Positions 7,006-9,045 of a DNA stretch of 9,045 nt are shown here, piece by piece. A program made the translations under genes and the position numbers. Each line of letters starts with the position of its first letter. Position 1 is the first letter of the stretch. The notes beneath the pieces are model-generated. The model was given only the letters and a program-made list of their open reading frames with translations, ran no database searches and was not told the DNA's origin. This DNA is from an uncultured Sphingomonadales bacterium (GTDB taxonomy: Bacteria > Pseudomonadota > Alphaproteobacteria > Sphingomonadales > Sphingomonadaceae), in assembly GCA_903911985.1 (NCBI GenBank), contig CAIWFP010000514.1:1-9045 (forward strand), read 5' to 3'.

Positions 7006-7521
7006 TTAGCGGCCGTTTTGGTTGGCCTGGGCATTCTGGTGCTGGTCAAAACCCGCCAGAACAGGCGCCGCATATTCTTCATATGTCAGCGAGCCGTCGT
7101 GGTTGGTATCGCGCTTGCCAATAACCGTTGCGGCGTCCGGTGCTGGCGGAATTGCGGGGCCACCCGCCAGAAATTCCGCACGGCTCAACTGGCCGTCGTG
7201 GTTGGTGTCCATTTGATCAAATGCCGCCGAACGCAGGCGCTGGATCTCGGCGATTCTGCTGGCGCGTTCCGCTGCAAGCCCAGCGGCCATCTCCTGCTGT
7301 GAAACGTAACCATCCTTGTTGGTATCGAGCGATTGGAAAACGCTGTGGAGTTTGGCAACGAGATCACTCCGCGTGATCGGTGCGGGAGCAGCCCCAGGTG
7401 CACCAGCGCCAGGTCGGCCAGCGACTTTAGCGCCCGCAATCCCCGGGACGGCAAACAGGCCAATGGCTACACATGTCGCGAGCGGAAGGTTTGCCATCAG
7501 TGCATTACGCCGGATAACCAT
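7006..7521 (-). CDS. Exported EF-hand calcium-binding protein
   Basis: This encodes a 171-residue protein when started at the ATG at 7519-7521, which has GGAG 7 bases upstream; a longer form from TTG 7548 is possible but has no such site. The N-terminus has basic residues, a hydrophobic stretch and an AGA ending near residue 31, which fits a Sec signal peptide and a periplasmic or extracellular location. A Gly/Ala/Pro-rich linker follows. Three canonical EF-hand loops can be read: DTNKDGYVSQQE (66-77), DTNHDGQLSRAE (105-116) and DTNHDGSLTYEE (138-149), all with the acidic positions needed for calcium. The last residues (FDQHQNAQANQNGR) sit where a fourth EF-hand would be but lack its acidic ligands. 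It is the last gene of the minus-strand group, 44 bp after the oxygenase gene. Its specific role is unknown; calcium buffering or sensing outside the cytoplasm is the inference. Confidence 0.87.
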   Translation of the reverse strand: MVIRRNALMANLPLATCVAIGLFAVPGIAGAKVAGRPGAGAPGAAPAPITRSDLVAKLHSVFQSLDTNKDGYVSQQEMAAGLAAERASRIAEIQRLRSAAFDQMDTNHDGQLSRAEFLAGGPAIPPAPDAATVIGKRDTNHDGSLTYEEYAAPVLAGFDQHQNAQANQNGR

Positions 7522-7528
7522 ATTCAAT

Positions 7529-7532
7529 CTCC
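7529..7532 (-). promoter_or_regulatory. Ribosome binding site of the EF-hand gene
   Basis: GGAG on the minus strand lies 7 bases before the ATG at 7521 and decides the start over the upstream in-frame TTG (7548) and ATG (7545). Confidence 0.6.
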
Positions 7533-7565
7533 AGACTATCTTCATCAAACAAGGGCGGAATAAAA

Positions 7566-8213
7566 TTACGCGTATGCGTCGGTGTTGAGGACATTGTGCT
7601 CGCGGGTCACAATCTTGGCGTTAAACGCAATGGAAACCCTCTCCGACTCCTCCTCATTGGGATATACCCAATGAACGAGGTATGACGGGAAAATAAACAT
7701 CTTGCCCGCGCTTGGACGAACCTGAAATTTTGGCGCGAGCACATTTGGGCGCAAACGTGGCGAAGAACTGACGATATTGCGAGGATCCAAAAACTCCAAC
7801 ATCCCGCTTTTTTCGTGGGATTTTTCCGGAACCTGTACATAGTAAACACCGGACCACAGGTATGCCCCATGCGCATGGGGCACATTAAGCGCCCTGTGGC
7901 CATTGACGTTAACCCAGCCCTCGCCCTCAATATCATGACGCGCCAGATCAAATGCTGGAACGGTGCTCTTGATCAACTGCAGCAACGCCCGGGTGATATG
8001 GCCGGTCAAATTCTTGAAGGCCTGCTCCTGCCGGACAAAAAGATCGTTCTCCGAATGCCAGCCGTGATGATTGCTCATCCTCTTTCCGGGCTCTACCTTA
8101 CGCCGCGCATCGATCGCTTCCATCAGCTGCTCATTCAGCATTTCCGCGTCGGTCACCTCAAAACCGATGAGCGGCGACGCAAATAGCTGCTGGGTAAAAA
8201 TCTGTTTCAGCAC
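7566..8213 (-). CDS. Putative 2-oxoglutarate/Fe(II)-dependent oxygenase (TIGR02466-like)
   Basis: The product has 215 residues and starts at a GTG; a GAGGG element sits 10 bases upstream. It resembles the small 2OG-Fe(II) oxygenase family known as TIGR02466 (Pfam 2OG-FeII_Oxy_5). Signs of this are the GWHSENDLF block (51-59), WVNVNGHRALNVPHAHG (100-116) followed by LWSGVYYVQVP (119-129), FLDP (141-144), and GKMFIFPSYLVHWVYPNEE (170-188) with ERVSIAFNA (191-199). Likely iron ligands are in the H113-A-H115 motif and at H181, with R192 as the candidate 2-oxoglutarate-binding arginine; the acidic ligand is not obvious. No signal peptide is seen, so it should be cytoplasmic. The substrate of the family is unknown; hydroxylation of a protein or small molecule is an inference. 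It lies 21 bp after the sulfotransferase gene on the same strand, so the two are probably co-transcribed. Confidence 0.82.
   Translation of the reverse strand: MLKQIFTQQLFASPLIGFEVTDAEMLNEQLMEAIDARRKVEPGKRMSNHHGWHSENDLFVRQEQAFKNLTGHITRALLQLIKSTVPAFDLARHDIEGEGWVNVNGHRALNVPHAHGAYLWSGVYYVQVPEKSHEKSGMLEFLDPRNIVSSSPRLRPNVLAPKFQVRPSAGKMFIFPSYLVHWVYPNEEESERVSIAFNAKIVTREHNVLNTDAYA
7863..7882. repeat. Perfect 20-bp palindrome inside the oxygenase gene
   Basis: The 20 bases centred on GCGC read the same on both strands. They lie exactly over the codons for the PHAHG iron-binding motif of the oxygenase. The symmetry may simply result from codons CCC-CAT-GCG-CAT-GGG. Confidence 0.8.
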
Positions 8214-8234
8214 CTTCGGACATCCCTCGTTATA

Positions 8235-9045
8235 TTATGCCGCGTCGTCAGCCAGGGCGTCGATCAACGGCTGCAACCCGGGCCCGTACTTGCGCCACCG
8301 CTCCACGGAGGACTTATAGATGGGCTTGCGCACCTGGGCGACACTCGCGGTTTTCACCGGGCGATCCGACTTGTGGAAGCTCAGGCAGGCATCATTCCAC
8401 GGCAAACCCAGGAATTCGATCAGCCCGCGCGCAGCCGTTTCGGTGTCGGCAACCACATCCTCATAGACGATGGTCGTCATTACGCCTTCGGGCAGCACCG
8501 TCCGCCAATGCTCCATCAGCTTGTCATACATCCGGTAGTACCGGCCCAGCTCACCCAGATCATAGCTATGCGGCATGGCGTCTTTGAACAGCTTGGTGAA
8601 ACCCGATAGGCAGGTATCCAAGGGGTCGCGCAAGGTGTTGATGATCTTGGCATTCGGAAAGAGCAAATGAATTAAGCCAACGAAAAAGTAGTTAGTCAAC
8701 AGCTTATCGGTAACGCGAGTCGCGTCACCTGCTGTGGCAAGAAGATCCTTCAAATAGTTCTCAGCCAATAATTCGTAGTGTCCCGGTGCCAATCTGCCAA
8801 TCAACTGGGGGAATGCGGGAAACATCGGAAACCGGTCGCGGATGGTACCAAGCGAACGACTCAGATACTTCACTTCACCGGCACCATAGACATCTGGGTG
8901 GCTGGCGAGAATTTGTTCAACTAGCGTCGAACCAGATCGAGGCATGCCGATGATAAACACCGGTCGATCGTTGGGATTGCCGGCGAATGGCCGGTTTACG
9001 AAAATTTCGGCCGGAAATGTCTCGGCAATTCCAGCCATGAATTGC
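8235..9045 (-). CDS. Sulfotransferase family protein (N-terminal part outside the window)
   Basis: The frame is open to the window edge and stops with TAA at 8235-8237. An ATG at 9038 could start a 267-residue protein, but no good ribosome binding site is visible and the sequence resembles the C-terminal sulfotransferase domain of longer TPR-sulfotransferase proteins, so the gene probably continues beyond the window. Sulfotransferases move sulfate from PAPS to a hydroxyl or amine. Counting from that ATG: the 5'-phosphosulfate loop is VFIIGMPRSGSTLVEQIL (27-44), followed by HPDVYGAGE (48-55); the 3'-phosphate site is INTLRDPLDTCLSGF (133-147); and the C-terminal PAPS-contacting segment is RKPIYKSSVERWRKYGPGLQPL (237-258). 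It is the first visible gene of the minus-strand group, 21 bp before the oxygenase gene. The acceptor (protein tyrosine, glycan or small molecule) cannot be told from the sequence. Confidence 0.87.
   Translation of the reverse strand, partial: QFMAGIAETFPAEIFVNRPFAGNPNDRPVFIIGMPRSGSTLVEQILASHPDVYGAGEVKYLSRSLGTIRDRFPMFPAFPQLIGRLAPGHYELLAENYLKDLLATAGDATRVTDKLLTNYFFVGLIHLLFPNAKIINTLRDPLDTCLSGFTKLFKDAMPHSYDLGELGRYYRMYDKLMEHWRTVLPEGVMTTIVYEDVVADTETAARGLIEFLGLPWNDACLSFHKSDRPVKTASVAQVRKPIYKSSVERWRKYGPGLQPLIDALADDAA

Noticed and set aside
6727..7302. Plus-strand frame of 191 codons overlapping the glycosyltransferase end and the EF-hand gene
   Set aside because: It runs through the clear terminator at 6931-6966 and opposite three canonical EF-hand loops, and its product has low-complexity, unrelated sequence.
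7815..8186. Plus-strand frame of 123 codons opposite the oxygenase gene
   Set aside because: It lies under the conserved oxygenase motifs and shows no domain of its own.
1..9045. LexA-type GTTC-N7-GTTC operator, CRISPR array, tRNA or insertion sequence
   Set aside because: No convincing example was found by reading the window. The operator expected for this cassette would lie upstream of imuA, outside the window.

Overview
The window looks like chromosomal DNA of an alphaproteobacterium, probably of the sphingomonad group. This is inferred from the GC-rich genes with GTG starts, the imuA-imuB-dnaE2 gene order and the style of the protein sequences. No rRNA or tRNA gene is present to confirm it.

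Region 1 (1-5869, + strand) is the inducible mutagenesis cassette: the 3' part of imuA, then imuB, then dnaE2. The three genes are very tightly packed. imuA and imuB overlap, and the ribosome binding site of dnaE2 is built into the imuB stop codon. Together they form the translesion 'mutasome'. DnaE2 is the error-prone polymerase. ImuB is a Y-family-like protein that lacks key catalytic carboxylates and acts as a clamp-binding adaptor. ImuA is a RecA-like accessory protein. The promoter and any LexA box lie upstream of the window.

Region 2 (5870-6058) is a short intergenic stretch with a candidate sigma70-type promoter. Base composition falls visibly here, from very GC-rich to moderate.

Region 3 (6059-6966, + strand) is a single family-2 glycosyltransferase gene followed by a clear rho-independent terminator.

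Region 4 (7006-9045, - strand) holds three genes read toward the glycosyltransferase: a sulfotransferase cut by the window edge, a 2-oxoglutarate/Fe(II)-type oxygenase with a GTG start, and a small exported EF-hand protein. Spacings are 21 and 44 bp, so co-transcription is likely. The genes suggest chemical modification (sulfation, hydroxylation) of a protein or glycan, plus a secreted calcium binder. The substrate cannot be read from the sequence. This trio and the nearby glycosyltransferase are the least understood part of the window.
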